64,000 nucleotides of DNA from Anticarsia gemmatalis. Taxonomy: Eukaryota; Arthropoda; Insecta; Lepidoptera; Erebidae. Under the pieces are notes generated by a model. The model was not told the origin of the DNA, ran no database searches, and saw only the letters and a program-made list of their open reading frames with translations. Both the position numbers and the translations under genes were made by a program. Shown here in pieces: positions 46,101 through 55,763 of this stretch; within the stretch, counting starts at the first letter, position 1, and each line of letters starts with the position of its first letter. The stretch is taken from assembly GCF_050436995.1 (NCBI RefSeq), contig NC_134758.1, positions 10,912,001-10,976,000 of the forward strand. Reading direction: 5' to 3'.

Positions 46101-46428
46101 GCAGTGGGACATTAATGGGTTGATTTTCTTTTTACTTTACTAACCAATTAAACTCCTTTAGATCCAGTTCATCATGATGTTCATACACGTGGTAGTGAGC
46201 CACCACGTCTCCGAGTGCCAGCCAGCCTACTACCTCCTCTCCTCAGTCTGTTTCAACACTCTTTTGTTCCTCTACTTGTTCGGAGACTTCTACGTGAAGT
46301 CCTACATGGATAAGTACAGGACCAGGGATATAGTGAACGCAGGGAAAATGATAGGATCTAATATAAGTAGCAAGAATAGCATCAATTATATCATGAATCA
46401 TCATAAGTTAGCGGGTAAAATGCATTAG
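34064..46428 (+). CDS. ELOVL-type very-long-chain fatty acid elongase, five exons
   Basis: Predicted condensing enzyme of the ER-membrane fatty acid elongation cycle, which joins malonyl-CoA to a long-chain acyl-CoA. Exons: 34064-34109, 36217-36407, 39967-40044, 43283-43579, 46162-46428. They have GT/AG borders and join in frame (879 nt, 292 residues plus stop), a normal family length. The family signatures are in exon 4: KVVELVDT (117-124), the histidine box HVYHH (140-144), HVIMYAYY (174-181) and TMMQ (200-203). Several hydrophobic segments are visible, for example PILLVVTSYLYFVL in exon 2 and LLSSVCFNTLLFLYLF in exon 5. The start ATG has A at -3 (CACAAAATGGCG). The C terminus, AGKMH, lacks the dilysine ER-retrieval signal common in the family. 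Substrate and Drosophila orthologue cannot be told. Large introns hold mobile elements. Confidence 0.92.
34110..36216 (+). other. ELOVL intron 1
   Basis: Contains a remnant resembling a retroelement or Helitron end (about 34255-34460), a family C SINE scrap near 34510, a tRNA-like family A head at 34938-35010 and another family A piece at 35845-35990. Ends in a pyrimidine-rich tract and CAACAG. Confidence 0.7.
36217..36407 (+). CDS. ELOVL exon 2
   Basis: Residues 16-79: DEYNDRKLLISSPYP, a hydrophobic helix, then KWGPNYMKSREPYNLRNWLV and NALQVIVTFVTFVV. The blocks SSP, GP-x-xM and RxPxxLR correspond to conserved N-terminal ELOVL features. The donor is GTG|GTAGGT, phase 0. Confidence 0.88.
36408..39966 (+). 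other. ELOVL intron 2
   Basis: 3.6 kb, AT-rich. The only recognised element is the Helitron-like insertion at 39524-39708. A short tRNA-like word GGGTTCAAGTCCGTCGC lies at about 38597 without a convincing SINE around it. Confidence 0.7.
39524..39708 (+). mobile_element. Helitron-like non-autonomous element in ELOVL intron 2
   Basis: Starts TCTATACTAATATTATAAAG and ends CGGAACGAGCCGCTAG followed by T. The ends match the Helitron pattern, while the body (AGTACTCGACCGTTTTGAAA) differs from family D. Confidence 0.65.
39967..40044 (+). CDS. ELOVL exon 3
   Basis: Residues 80-105: GSSMLWKQGLWPTTCHVDR then DMEKRLR. Preceded by TAATTTCAG, followed by GTGAGT, both phase 0. The Cys-x-VD pattern matches the loop before the elongase KxxExxDT helix. 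The middle of this loop is divergent, so this exon is the least certain by motif, though its phase fits exactly. Confidence 0.75.
40045..43282 (+). other. ELOVL intron 3
   Basis: 3.2 kb. Holds a family F piece (40985-41040), a family C SINE tail (41515-41580), an M2 MITE half (42405-42475) and a family C scrap (42920-42980). A pyrimidine tract and CAACAG precede exon 4. Confidence 0.7.
43283..43579 (+). CDS. ELOVL exon 4 (catalytic core)
   Basis: Residues 106-204. Carries KVVELVDTVFFVLRKK, the HVYHH histidine box whose histidines are needed for condensation in this family, NSLVHVIMYAYY and WKKYITMMQL. The donor is TTG|GTAAGT. The open frame continues into the intron but loses family similarity there. 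Confidence 0.95.
44437..45675 (+). CDS. LINE ORF1 protein: coiled coil plus SGNH-hydrolase-like domain
   Basis: Uninterrupted 412-residue ORF1. In non-LTR elements ORF1 proteins bind the element RNA as chaperone. A basic N terminus is followed by a predicted coiled coil at about 40-90 (IILELDGAQIEIENLSTENK), a Ser/Asn/Lys-rich linker (90-200), and an SGNH-esterase-like fold from about 205: LILGDEQGRGL (207-217) at the GDS position and IIIIAGCNDN (261-270) at the GxND position. CR1/L2-type ORF1 proteins are known to carry such esterase domains. The usual catalytic Ser of GDS is Glu here, so enzymatic activity is doubtful. The start has CCAAAATGCCG. The last 41 bases overlap the ORF2 remnant in another frame. 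Confidence 0.75.
   Translation: MPYVSQRRKRLSRSNNDVSQTQDNDCSEIRSLTNESILSEELMNLKLKMEQIILELDGAQIEIENLSTENKSLRNELKECKKELEHLKKSTNKNIIYSQQSSTSSKSANNIKAGKKSSKESTDNNSIQYKETCITNKQSRTIQNRPNEAEDHIPIIHSNDLNISIKETSNSGKTKDRGLLLTNDKQRDSSETLKEIQARNYDKSKVLILGDEQGRGLQEALSTLLGCRYEVFTLFKPGAKLCDVIEPALSMTTNFSKNDFIIIIAGCNDNRPNETTSFLYYVLNKTTHTNILISEVPYNKYINENKLNKELKYNSSHFKHCSYVDMGYYYNYLPNRKQRVINIVQRLLKEILRIGYKNNYQQYISKSLINYSQCFETKTFSNCSTQTDNNVTQYDISISYDKNLEETCFFRN
45635..45865 (+). pseudogene. LINE ORF2 remnant, N-terminal endonuclease start
   Basis: Encodes CVFHLNICSLLSKLYELKLI and PQVLCFSETFLSEDTKK, the opening of an AP-endonuclease domain (HxNIxSLxxK..EL, then LCFSET with the conserved Glu). It stops after SVYYN where sequence jumps to the 3' UTR. 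The remaining endonuclease and the whole reverse transcriptase are absent. Overlaps ORF1 by 41 bases. Confidence 0.75.
46162..46428 (+). CDS. ELOVL exon 5 (C terminus)
   Basis: Residues 205-292, starting IQFIMMFIHVVVSHHVSECQ, then a transmembrane stretch and FGDFYVKSYMDKY (family FxDFYxxxY), ending HHKLAGKMH and TAG. It continues exactly in phase from TMMQL of exon 4, giving QL-IQF as in other elongases. Confidence 0.9.
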   Translation: MQFIMMFIHVVVSHHVSECQPAYYLLSSVCFNTLLFLYLFGDFYVKSYMDKYRTRDIVNAGKMIGSNISSKNSINYIMNHHKLAGKMH

Positions 46429-46981
46429 TTCTTTGTTTTTTTTAGCTTTAGATTTGCAAATGGAAATCGTAGGAAATAATCCGGTATGTTTCGGAATATA
46501 GATAGCATATCCGTACTGTTGATTATTTTATCTTCATTCAACTTAATAACGCAAATGCTTTCGAGCTAAGTTAAAAGAATGAAACGATAGCAGGAATAGA
46601 ATATATTCTACAATCGACAATGATAAATTCTACTTAAAACCGAAACTAAACTTAAAGTACCTGAAAGATTTAATATTCCTGTTCAAATTACACTGTGATT
46701 GTCTACAAAATTAGGAAATGCATTTTCGGTTGTTTGCCTTCCATCCTCCTATCCTGTAAGCGTATCTATGCCAGCCTGAAAAGTACTGTAAAAAACAAAT
46801 GCTTTATATAAGTTTACCTGTTAAAATTTAAGTAGATAATTTAGTTTTAATTAGGAAATGTTCAATGCCTTTAATCTATGTCCCGTAGTCATATTTTAAT
46901 GCTTAAGTATTTGTTAATAATAATTGTTACAAATGTTAGTATTATATAAGTTAGTTAATTTTAGGAGATTATAGTGTGAAC

Positions 46982-47063
46982 ATTAAATGATATAAAGACT
47001 TCGTGCTAGTTATTTTTTTATTTCAAATATACCCCGTCGTAACCATTCTTCATACATAATAAA
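46982..47063 (+). terminator. Candidate polyadenylation signals of ELOVL
   Basis: ATTAAA at 46982-46987 and AATAAA at 47058-47063, 550-640 bases after the stop. Cleavage site not determined. Confidence 0.3.
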
Positions 47064-47129
47064 TATGAATGTTGGATGTCAGTTGCACCAATCAAATATA
47101 AATAACTCCTATTAAATCCCGGGCATGAG

Positions 47130-47500
47130 TTTTCAGCCTAACCTTTCTCCCAAACTATGTTGGAGTCAACTTCCACTTTGGTCTCACGGGATGCAGCTGA
47201 ATATCAGTATTTTTACACGGAGCGACTGTCTGTCTGACCTCCACAACCCAGTTACCTGGGCTATAACACGATACCCTTCGGTAAGACTGGTTGTCAGACT
47301 GTCAAGCTTCTGACTACTGTTAACGACTGTCAAAGATCTTTAAAAATGACAGCCGGGACCCACAATTTAACGTGCCTTCCGAAACACGGAAGAACTCGAT
47401 ATGTATAAGATGGTCACTTTGGTCACCCATCCACAGAACAACCTCGGCGAACAAGCGTGGCTTAACCTCAAAGTTGTTAACTAAGCCACGAAATCCCAGC
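47130..47500 (-). repeat. 5S-related SINE, second subfamily, long copy
   Basis: The minus strand begins TCGTGGCTTAGTTAACAAC, then GAGGTTAAGCCACGC, GCCGAGGTTGTTCTG and GTGGATGGGTGACC, in the order of the 5S rRNA internal promoter. A long non-5S body follows, shared with 25200-25530 (GTCTGACAACCAGTCTTACC, ATACTGATATTCAGCTGC). Confidence 0.65.
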
Positions 47501-48626
47501 CTGAAGATAATATAAGCTCATTTCACATTGTCACCTACATAGAAATCAAATCAAGGTCTCCACTCAACAATGACAGGCCACAATTAAATTTCGTACATTC
47601 ATCGGTCCATTCATATCATTCATTCATTCGATATTCAAATTGACGTCGTACGACGTTGATTGGATCGCGTTGATGAACGTTAATTTGAAATTCCCTTTGT
47701 TTGTTTTTTATTTGTTCTCTGTTTGAATATTTTTTGAAATAATAAATTGCCAGTGTTATTTTACAAATGTAAGGGTGAGATTACATTTGCTTAATTGTGT
47801 ATTTGTCATGTTACTAATATTACTTAAAAACACACACTCATTCGAACGGCTGAACCAATTATGATCGATTTTGACAAAGGAATAAAAAAATGATATATTA
47901 TAACCTAGTATTAGACAAAAGTACTACACGCTGTAGCCATGTCTAACTCAACAACTAACTGCACGTTTGGCGCAATGGTTAAAGTGGTCACCTCGCCGCA
48001 ATAACCGTAGCGCCGCGTGTGGTGGGTTCGAATCCCACCCGGGACAAATCTATGTGTGATGAGCACGAGTATTTGTTCTGAGCCTGGTTGACAATCTACT
48101 ATATAAAAATAAGTCGGGTTTTCCTTCCTGACGCTATAACTCCAGAACGCACGAACCGATTTCCACGGTTTTGGATTCGTTGGAAAGGTCTCGAGCTCCG
48201 CGAGGTTTATAGCAAAGAAAATTCAGGAAAAAATTCAACAGAAAGGCGAAAAAACAGAGAAAATCATTTTTCTCATACAGCGCCATCTCTGATACATAGC
48301 ATGTACTACATACCAATATTTGTATCGTATTTCTTTTAATATTTTTATTTGACAGCTACTCATTGTAGATGGTGCCGGTGCGTGATATATTGTTTGACAG
48401 AGAATTTCATGTGAAAAAACGGTATTGTGTTCAAAAAAGTAAAAAATATAAGTTATTCGTTTCCTAACATTTTAATTGGAAACCAACAAATCAATTACGT
48501 GTATTGTGCAGATTTTTATTCGATTTCAACAGCAGGCATTTTGTCTTTAAGGTGGTAAGTTAAACTGTGTAAATTATGTGGATCGTGCATTTGAGGTTAA
48601 ATTCACTACTCTGTCCATAGTCCAAA

Positions 48627-51600
48627 ATGCCTAGAGGACGACGTGCGAACATCGGCCGCCGCACAAGACATGCAAGCCAGCAACAAGTGTATTCACAGAA
48701 CTTAAGCGAAGTAAGACAAAATATAATAAGAGAAAATGCCCGATTAAGACAGCGCGTGAGCACACGAAGATCATTGGCATCATACAATCGCTAGGCATTC
48801 CAATATGATCCCACTGCGAACTACAGTAATGATGAAAATTTAGATATTGGACCAATGACGACTGTATGCCGATATTGTAATGCGTTAAAGTTTAAAAGAG
48901 AAACGGCTGGATTGTGTTGCGCAAGTGGAAAAGTCAAACTGGATCCATTACTTACACCACCACAGCCACTGAAACAATTGTTCGATGGAAGTGATCACGA
49001 TTCCTACCATTTTCTTCAACACATCCTTGAATACAATAACTGCTTTCGCATGACTTCCTTTGGAGCTAATATCATTCGAGAAGGCGGCTTTATGCCGACT
49101 TGCAAGGTAAAAGATACAACACACAGAACCAATCACTCACACTAACAAAATGAATTGCAACAATAAAAACTACATATACACCAAACACTACACCATCACA
49201 CGATCAGAAGTTACACCGTATTCTTCAACAAATGATTGTTTGCAATTACAGATACAAGGACAAATATATCATTTGCATGGTTCAATGGTGCCATCACCGG
49301 ATGAGCCGCATCAATTTCTGCAAATATATTTTATTTCGTCGATGGTGGATCAGCTGAATGTGCGTTGCAATATACAGGGAACACAACAGTTAAAGAGACG
49401 AATTATAGAACAGTTGCAAGCATTTTTTCACGCTAATAACGCTGTGGTTAATATGTTCAAAACAGCATTGGAACAAATGCCATCGGATACGCACAAATTT
49501 GTCATAAGAGCGGATTGTACCCCAACAGGTGAACACGTGCGAAGATTCAATGCACCCACCGTTAATGATGTTGCTGCAATTATTGTTGGCGATCCAACTA
49601 AATCGCGAGACATTGTCGTTCAGCGAAGAAGCAATATCATGCATCATGTAAACGAGACACATCGTTTGTACGATGCGTTACAATATCCAATCATTTATTG
49701 GCAAGGGCAAGACGGATACGACATCACGTTGAAGATGGTCGATCCAATTACAGGTAAAATATTCACACACTAATTATATTGCTATTATTGGTTTCTATTA
49801 ACAATTCATTTAATTTTGCATTTTCAGGTGTATCAACGAATAAAAATCTAAGCGCAATGAATTACTATGCGTATCGTTTGATGATTCGTACACATGAGGA
49901 GAATGTCATTCTGAAGTGCCGTCGGCTATTCCAGCAATTCGCTGTCGACATGTATGTCAAAGTCGAGACCGAACGTTTAGCGTTCATCCGATACAATCAG
50001 GCAAAGCTACGATCTGAGGACTATATACACTTGCGTGATGCTATTCATTCAGATGGCGATGTTCAGAATGTTGGACGTCTGACGATTCTTCCATCATCAT
50101 ATATCGGAAGCCCACGCCACATGCACGAATACGCTCAAGACGCTATGACGTACGTGCGAAATTATGGAACTCCGGATTTGTTTATTACGTTCACTTGCAA
50201 TCCGAAGTGGATGGAAATTGAACGTGAGATGGAACCGGGACAAAAACCGCAAGATCGCCATGACATAATCGCCAGAGTATTTCAGCAAAAACTCAAGGTT
50301 ATGATGGATGTGCTTACTAAGTATCGAGTTTTTGGTGACACACGTTGTTATATGTACTCGGTGGAATGGCAGAAGCGTGGACTACCGCATGCTCATATCC
50401 TAATTTGGTTGCTGAACAAATTAAATTCAAATGAAGTGGATGACATCATATCAGCTGAAATTCCTGATCCAGTCACTGATCCCCATCTACACGACATTGT
50501 GACGACGCAGATGGTGCATGGACCGTGCGGTGCTTTGAATCCATTATCGCCTTGCATGGCTGATGGAAAGTGCACAAAACGATATCCGCGACCGTTAGTT
50601 GCTGAAACAGTCACAGGGCACGATGGATATCCAGTTTATCGTCGGCGTTCAAAAGAAGATAATGGTCGAACTATTAAAGTCAAAGTTCAAAATCAAGAGA
50701 TTGAGATCGGAAATGAATTCATTGTACCATATTGCCCGCTGCTATCACGAATTTTCGAAACACATGCAAACGTTGAGAGTTGTCATTCGGCCAAATCAAT
50801 CAAATATTTGTGCAAGTACGTCACAAAAGGCAGCGACATGGCTGTGTTTGGTATTGCGTCGGAAAATGCGAATGACGAAATCAGCAACTTCCAAATGGGC
50901 AGATACGTCAGTACTAATGAAGCACTGTGGCGATTATTGTCATTTCAAATTCATGAAAGATATCCCACAGTTGTACATTTAGCAGTGCATTTGGAAAATG
51001 GCCAAAGAGTTTACTTCACTGAGGCTAATGCCGCACAACGAGCTGAGAGACCACCATCGACAACATTGACTAGCTTCTTTTCAATGTGTGAAACAGATCC
51101 ATTCGCAGCGACGCTGATGTACGTTGAAATGCCCAAGTATTACACTTGGAATCAATCAACAAAGAAATTCCAACGTCGCAAACAAGGCACCCCAGTTCCA
51201 GATTGGCCACAGGTGTTTTCCTCTGATGCACTAGGTCGTATGTATACTGTTCATCCTAGAAATGATGAATGTTTTTATTTGCGACTGCTGTTGGTAAATG
51301 TACGTGGACCAAAATCATTTGCGCATTTGAAAACTGTGAATGGCCACCAATGCCAAACATATCGAGAAGCATGTCAACTATTGGGTTTGCTGGAGAACGA
51401 TTCTCATTGGGATTTAACACTTGCCGATTCAGTTGTTTCATCAAATGCGTACCAAATACGAACGCTGTTCGCAATTATCATCACCACATGTTTTCCTTCA
51501 CAACCAATGCAGTTATGGAACAAATACAAAGACGACATATGTGAAGATATCTTGCATCGTTTGCGCATTCAAACGAATAATCCTGACATGCAAATAACCG

Positions 51601-53159
51601 ATGAAATCTACAATGAAGGATTGATTCTGATTGAGGATCAATGCTTGACTATTGCAAACAAGCTACTGATTGAAGTAGGAATGATTGCGCCAAATCGATC
51701 GATGCACGATGCATTCAACCAAGAATTAAATCGAGAGCTGCAATACAATGTTGATACATTTCAGGAATTTGTTCAAAATAATGTGCCGTTACTGAATGAA
51801 CAGCAAAAACAAGTATACGAAACATTAATACAAGCGGTGGACAATAATACTGGTGGTCTATTCTTCCTGGACGCACCTGGAGGGACAGGGAAAACATTTG
51901 TCATTTCATTGATTTTGGCCACTATTCGATCAAGATGTGACATAGCTTTGGCGTTAGCATCATCTGGAATTGCGGCGACTCTTCTAGATGGCGGTCGTAC
52001 TGCACATTCTGCGCTTAAGTTGCCACTCAATTTAAACACAATTGATACTCCAACATGCAATATTTCCCGATCCAGTGCAATGGCAAAATTGTTGATGCAA
52101 TGCAAGCTCATTGTTTGGGATGAGTGCACAATGGCACATAAGAAATCACTTGAAGCACTTAACTTGACACTGAAGGATCTTCGGCGAAATAACAACATCT
52201 TTGGCGGCTTGATGATATTGTTGGCAGGCGATTTCAGGCAGACTTTGCCAGTAATTCCCCGTGGAACGCCTGCAGATGAATTGAATGCTTGCCTGAAGGC
52301 ATCACCTTTATGGAATAACGTAAAAACATTATCGCTAACCATTAATATGAGAGTTCAACTTCAAAATGATCAAAGTGCTGCACAATTTTCCAAACAATTG
52401 TTAGCTGTTGGAAATGGAAAAGTCCCAGTTGATGCGACATCTGGATTAATTACTCTTACCAACGACTTTTGTCAATTTGTAGACTCTCAATTAGCTCTTA
52501 TTGAAAATGTTTTTCCAAACATTAGTGAGAATTATCAGAATTATGCTTGGTTAAGTGAACGAGCAATTCTTGCCGCAAAGAATAATGATGTACACGCACT
52601 GAATTTCACCATTCAATCAAAAATAGCAGGCGATTTGGTGACATACAAATCCGTTGATTCTATAACAAATCTCGATGAAGTAGTAAATTATCCGACGGAG
52701 TTTTTGAACTCTCTGGAGTTACCAGGATTTCCACCACATAACTTGCAACTCAAAGTTGGTACAGTTATTATGATATTGCGTAATTTGAATCCACCGCGAC
52801 TTTGCAACGGTACTCGACTTGCGGTAAAAAGACTTATGTCGAATTTGATTGAGGCAACCATCATTAACGGAAAGTACGCAGGTGAAAATGTATGTATTCC
52901 TCGAATACCAATGATTCCGACCGATCTTCCGTTTGACTTCAAACGATTACAATTTCCAGTTCGCCTTGCGTTCGCAATGACAATTAACAAGTCGCAAGGC
53001 CAATCGCTTAGTGTTTGCGGGATAAATTTAGAGAATCATTGTTTTTCACATGGACAGTTATACGTTGCGTGTTCACGAGTTGGTAAACCATCCGCTTTGT
53101 TTGTGTTAACGTCAGACCAAAAAACAAAAAATGTGGTTTACCAAAGAGCACTTCAATGA
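48627..53159 (+). CDS. Helitron Rep/helicase transposase, two introns, one early stop
   Basis: Initiates and resolves rolling-circle transposition: an HUH-type Rep nuclease fused to a PIF1-like SF1 helicase. ATG 48627 opens a basic N-terminal region broken by TAG at 48792-48794. An in-frame ATG at 48855 could start a 1361-residue form, just before a Cys-rich motif (CRYCNALKFK, LCCASGKVKL). Coding blocks 48855-49106, 49252-49753 and 49828-53159 join in frame. Motifs: FITFTCNP; HAH metal-binding pair in GLPHAHILIWL (50388-50396); two catalytic tyrosines in YLCKYVTKG (codons 50805 and 50817); Walker A GGTGKT near 51880-51896; WDEC near 52115; LAGDFRQTLPV; TINKSQGQS; LYVACSRVG. The last block has no stop or shift in 1,110 codons. 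Apart from the early TAG it looks functional. Confidence 0.9.
49107..49251 (+). other. Helitron gene intron 1
   Basis: 145 bases, AAG|GTAAAA...TTACAG|ATA. Removal joins FMPTCK to IQGQIYHLHG, the continuous reading expected in this family. Without splicing the frame ends after THRTNHSH. Confidence 0.75.
49754..49827 (+). other. Helitron gene intron 2
   Basis: 74 bases, ACAG|GTAAAA...TTTCAG|GTG. Removal joins DPITG to VSTNKNLSAMNYYAY. Without splicing there is a stop after KIFTH. Confidence 0.8.
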
Positions 53160-53799
53160 ATCTTCGAATAATTTGCGGACACGTATAACGCTTCGATTCA
53201 GTATTTACTTTGGATTCACTTTCATATACTTAGAGAAGTTCAACTAAATGACACTTCATTTTTGTATTCAAAATGAATTCATTACTGTTGTGAAATGCAA
53301 TATTTTTTTCCTTTTCAAATATAAAACATAAAAAAATGTTTCTTCATCTCTTAATCACAAAACGAAATGTTACATAAAACGAAGCCATTTGGTGGCGAAA
53401 CGGAGTTCGCCGGGTTTGCTAGTTTATCTATATAAGTATGTATTTAGAAATATATAAGTGTGTTTATCAGTTATTTGGTTACCATATCACTAGCTCTACT
53501 TAGTTTGCAATCAAATGACCGTGTGTGAGAAAAAAAAACAGTAATGAATGCAGGCAGCTTTATGTACAAAATATGTGATAGAGTATTATCTAAATAAACG
53601 AATAAAACCAACATTTTCATATCTAGTTTAGTTACAACATTGATCTTAATTACTACTAGTATCAGCTGAACTATCTCAAATTATATTCATAGACGTGAAC
53701 TTACTAACTACTTGTTAATTGAACTTGTTCAAAGCAGTAACTAATAATAAACTATTAAACACGGTAGACATTGTTTTACCCAAACTCGAACTTTGCTAC

Positions 53800-53865
53800 T
53801 TCCGTAGTGCAGTGGTTAAGATGGTCCAGACACCACTTCCAGTGTACAGATATAGTGAGTTCAGT
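53800..53865 (+). repeat. tRNA-like SINE head fragment
   Basis: TACTTCCGTAGTGCAGTGGT is A-box-like and AGTGAGTTCAGT a weak B-box-like end. It runs directly into an M1 MITE. Confidence 0.4.
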
Positions 53866-54012
53866 AGCGCAATTCTCTACAGTCCGTACTGTCGAGTATC
53901 GAGAGTTTGACATTTAAAATGTGCTACCAAAATAGTTCCTACGGGTCCCGCGAGAGGCGCTAATCAGATTTTCGTGTAAAATTTCTCGATAACTAGCCTA
54001 ACTTACTATCGG
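53866..54012 (+). mobile_element. MITE, family M1, diverged
   Basis: TAGCGCAATTCTCTACAG at the left, TTGACATTTAAAATGTGCTA and CGCGAGAGGCGCTAATCAG inside, ending near ACTATCGGTAGTGGTGGC. Confidence 0.55.
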
Positions 54013-54339
54013 TAGTGGTGGCAATGTCTTGGTCTCATCGGATGCAGCTGAATACCAGTATTTTACATGGAGCGACTGAAGGTAAGTTCGATTAAAATTC
54101 ATGTAATTTACTTTGTGTCCGTTTGTAAAAGTCCTTGCAAACTTAGACTAGCCCATAGCTGTCTTAAAAAGTTTTGTAACCGTCCGCGACGATAGTCATA
54201 TAATTTCAGTTAATATTTCAAGCAAATAACACCAAAAGTTTAATCTTGATTAATTCTATTATTTTTATCGCAAACAGACAGACAGACGCATATAAGACTT
54301 TGTTTTATAAGAATAGAAATAAATAAATATCATTGGACA

Positions 54340-54460
54340 ACTCATACACAGTCAATCGTTTCCAAACTAAACAGAGCTTGTATGTACTGTAATAACCACA
54401 TAACTGATAAACATACTTGTATACATCTAAATTCATACTTATGTAGATACATAGAACCAG
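54340..54460 (-). repeat. SINE family B 3' fragment
   Basis: Minus strand reads TATCAGTTATGTGGTTATTA, AGCTCTGTTTAGTTTGG and GACTGTGTATGAG, the diverged 3' part of family B. Confidence 0.55.
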
Positions 54461-54689
54461 TAGTATTTAATATTGTTATGTATTGCAGTAGTTGTTTCAT
54501 TAGTTTGTAGAACGGCATGTAATTTAAAGTTGATCAACAAGTTGTGAACAAGGTTTGCAGTTCACGACACATTGTGTTATACTTTAACACTTTTAATTAT
54601 AACCACCAAGATTGCAACTCACAGGGCCGCACTTGAAGCTAGAAATAGAAAGATAAGCTAGAAATACGTCTTAAAGATTAAATCAGCCC

Positions 54690-54960
54690 ATCCTTGCTTC
54701 CTACTATGTTTAAATCGGCTTCCAGTCTCACCGGATGCAGCTGAATACCATTGTTTAACATGGAGTGACTGCCTATCTCACCTCTACAACCCAGTTACCT
54801 GTGTTATAACACGATACCCGATATAAGACTGGTTGTCAGACTTTCAAGCTTCTGACTACTGTTGACGTCACGATCATCACCGTTGGAGCAAGTGATAATT
54901 ATTTCTAATACACACATAACTTGTAAAAGTCATTGGTGTGTTGCCTCGGGTTCGAACCGC
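54690..54960. repeat. Mosaic: 5S-related SINE piece joined to family C piece
   Basis: GGATGCAGCTGAATACCATT through GGTTGTCAGACTTTCAAGCT belongs to the 25200/47130 family. From about 54878, ATCACCGTTGGAGCAAGTGA through TGTTGCCTCGGGTTCGAACC belongs to family C. The join is abrupt, at GTTGACGTCACGATC. Confidence 0.6.
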
Positions 54961-55371
54961 AAATAAACATCAGTCTAAGTCTATAAAACTCTTCATAATT
55001 CCCTTTAATAAAATATCTACATCTATATTTACCACAATCGTCAAATATTTTTTCCACCAAACATATTTCTTTCTTCTCCCTTCATTCACTCATTTTCAAT
55101 ATGGCAAAGATTTGGTAGTACGATAAAGCGTTACGAAATAATACAATAAAGGGCAACCCCGGCAAAGTAATGAGCTTTTGAAACCTTACACATTGTACTG
55201 ATTAATGAATTCGAAGAAATTACATATTATAGATATACGTATGATGGTTTTCGCTGAAATTATGACGTGCTATTGTAAGGTATTACATGTTTCAAATATC
55301 TGTCCTTTAATAATATATATTTTTTAATCAAATATGCCCTACGACTTTTGCACTTACCCTCGGCTTCTGAA

Positions 55372-55476
55372 GTACATTTAACGGTAGTTTATCTATTCAA
55401 TCGCGTTAAAACTTACATAAAAAACGCTATTGAATAGATAAACTATCGTTAAATGTACTTAGAAACCGGGGGTTAG
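55372..55476. mobile_element. Palindromic MITE, family M2
   Basis: About 105 bases that fold back on themselves: GAAGTACATTTAACGGTAGT and TTTATCTATTCAATCGCG on the left mirror CGCTATTGAATAGATAAACT and ATCGTTAAATGTACTTAG on the right, around a short AT loop. Partial copies at 31186-31258 and 42405-42475. Confidence 0.7.
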
Positions 55477-55763
55477 TCTCTCAGTTCAAATTATTAACCT
55501 ACCCTTTCTTCCAACTATGTTGGAGACGGCTTCTAGTGTAAGGATGCAGCTGGATAAATTGCCTAAGGAAACTTAATGATTTTCGAAAGAAAGAAAACTC
55601 TACAATTACGAAGTATCCAGCGACTACCGTCTGTCTGTTAGATCTCTTATGCTTGTATCTAGCTAGGCAACCGGTTGAGAACCGAGCGCAACGCAGGTTG
55701 CAAATGTACATTTATTGGCGACGTCGCCAGAGTGTAAGGAATCCAGACTCCTTAAATGACTAG

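Larger units (their letters stand above)
43683..46125 (+). repeat. SINE family C, split by a LINE insertion
   Basis: The left part has GACAGCCGAGTAGTTTAAG (A box), GGGTTCAAGC (B box) and GGCCAGTGCGAGCGTAGTGG. The right part has GGCCTAACCCCTTATCATTA, CCCAGCAGTGGGACATTAAT. Removing 43845-46067 restores the family C order around CAAGGCCTAACC. Confidence 0.75.
43580..46161 (+). other. ELOVL intron 4, mostly mobile DNA
   Basis: Almost entirely a family C SINE (43683-43844 and 46068-46125) split by an internally deleted non-LTR retroelement (43845-46063). The acceptor is CCTTTAG|ATCC. Confidence 0.8.
48095..53422 (+). mobile_element. Near-intact autonomous-type Helitron
   Basis: 5,328 bases. Starts TCTACTATATAAAAATAAG and ends GGGTTTGCTAG. 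A hairpin GGCGAA-ACGGAG-TTCGCC (53394-53411) lies 7 bases before the terminal CTAG. It is inserted between A (48094) and T (53423) of a family B SINE with no target duplication. All of these are hallmarks of rolling-circle Helitrons. It encodes Rep and helicase. Its 5' end differs from the short family D Helitrons, so it is not clearly their mobilising parent. Confidence 0.95.
47957..53537 (+). repeat. tRNA-derived SINE family B, split by a Helitron
   Basis: Left half 47957-48094 (head, GGGTTCGAATCCCACCCGGG, TTCTGAGCCTGGTTGACAA) and right half 53423-53537 (TTTATCTATATAAGTATGTA, AAATGACCGTGTGTGAG). Joined across the Helitron they reproduce the intact copy at 5851-6130 without loss or target duplication. 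Confidence 0.9.

Noticed and set aside
48560..48855. Minus frames of 74-75 codons
   Set aside because: Opposite to the N-terminal region of the Helitron gene, whose codons explain the openness.
50393..52990. Several minus and shifted frames of 60-189 codons
   Set aside because: Shadows of the Helitron helicase reading frame.
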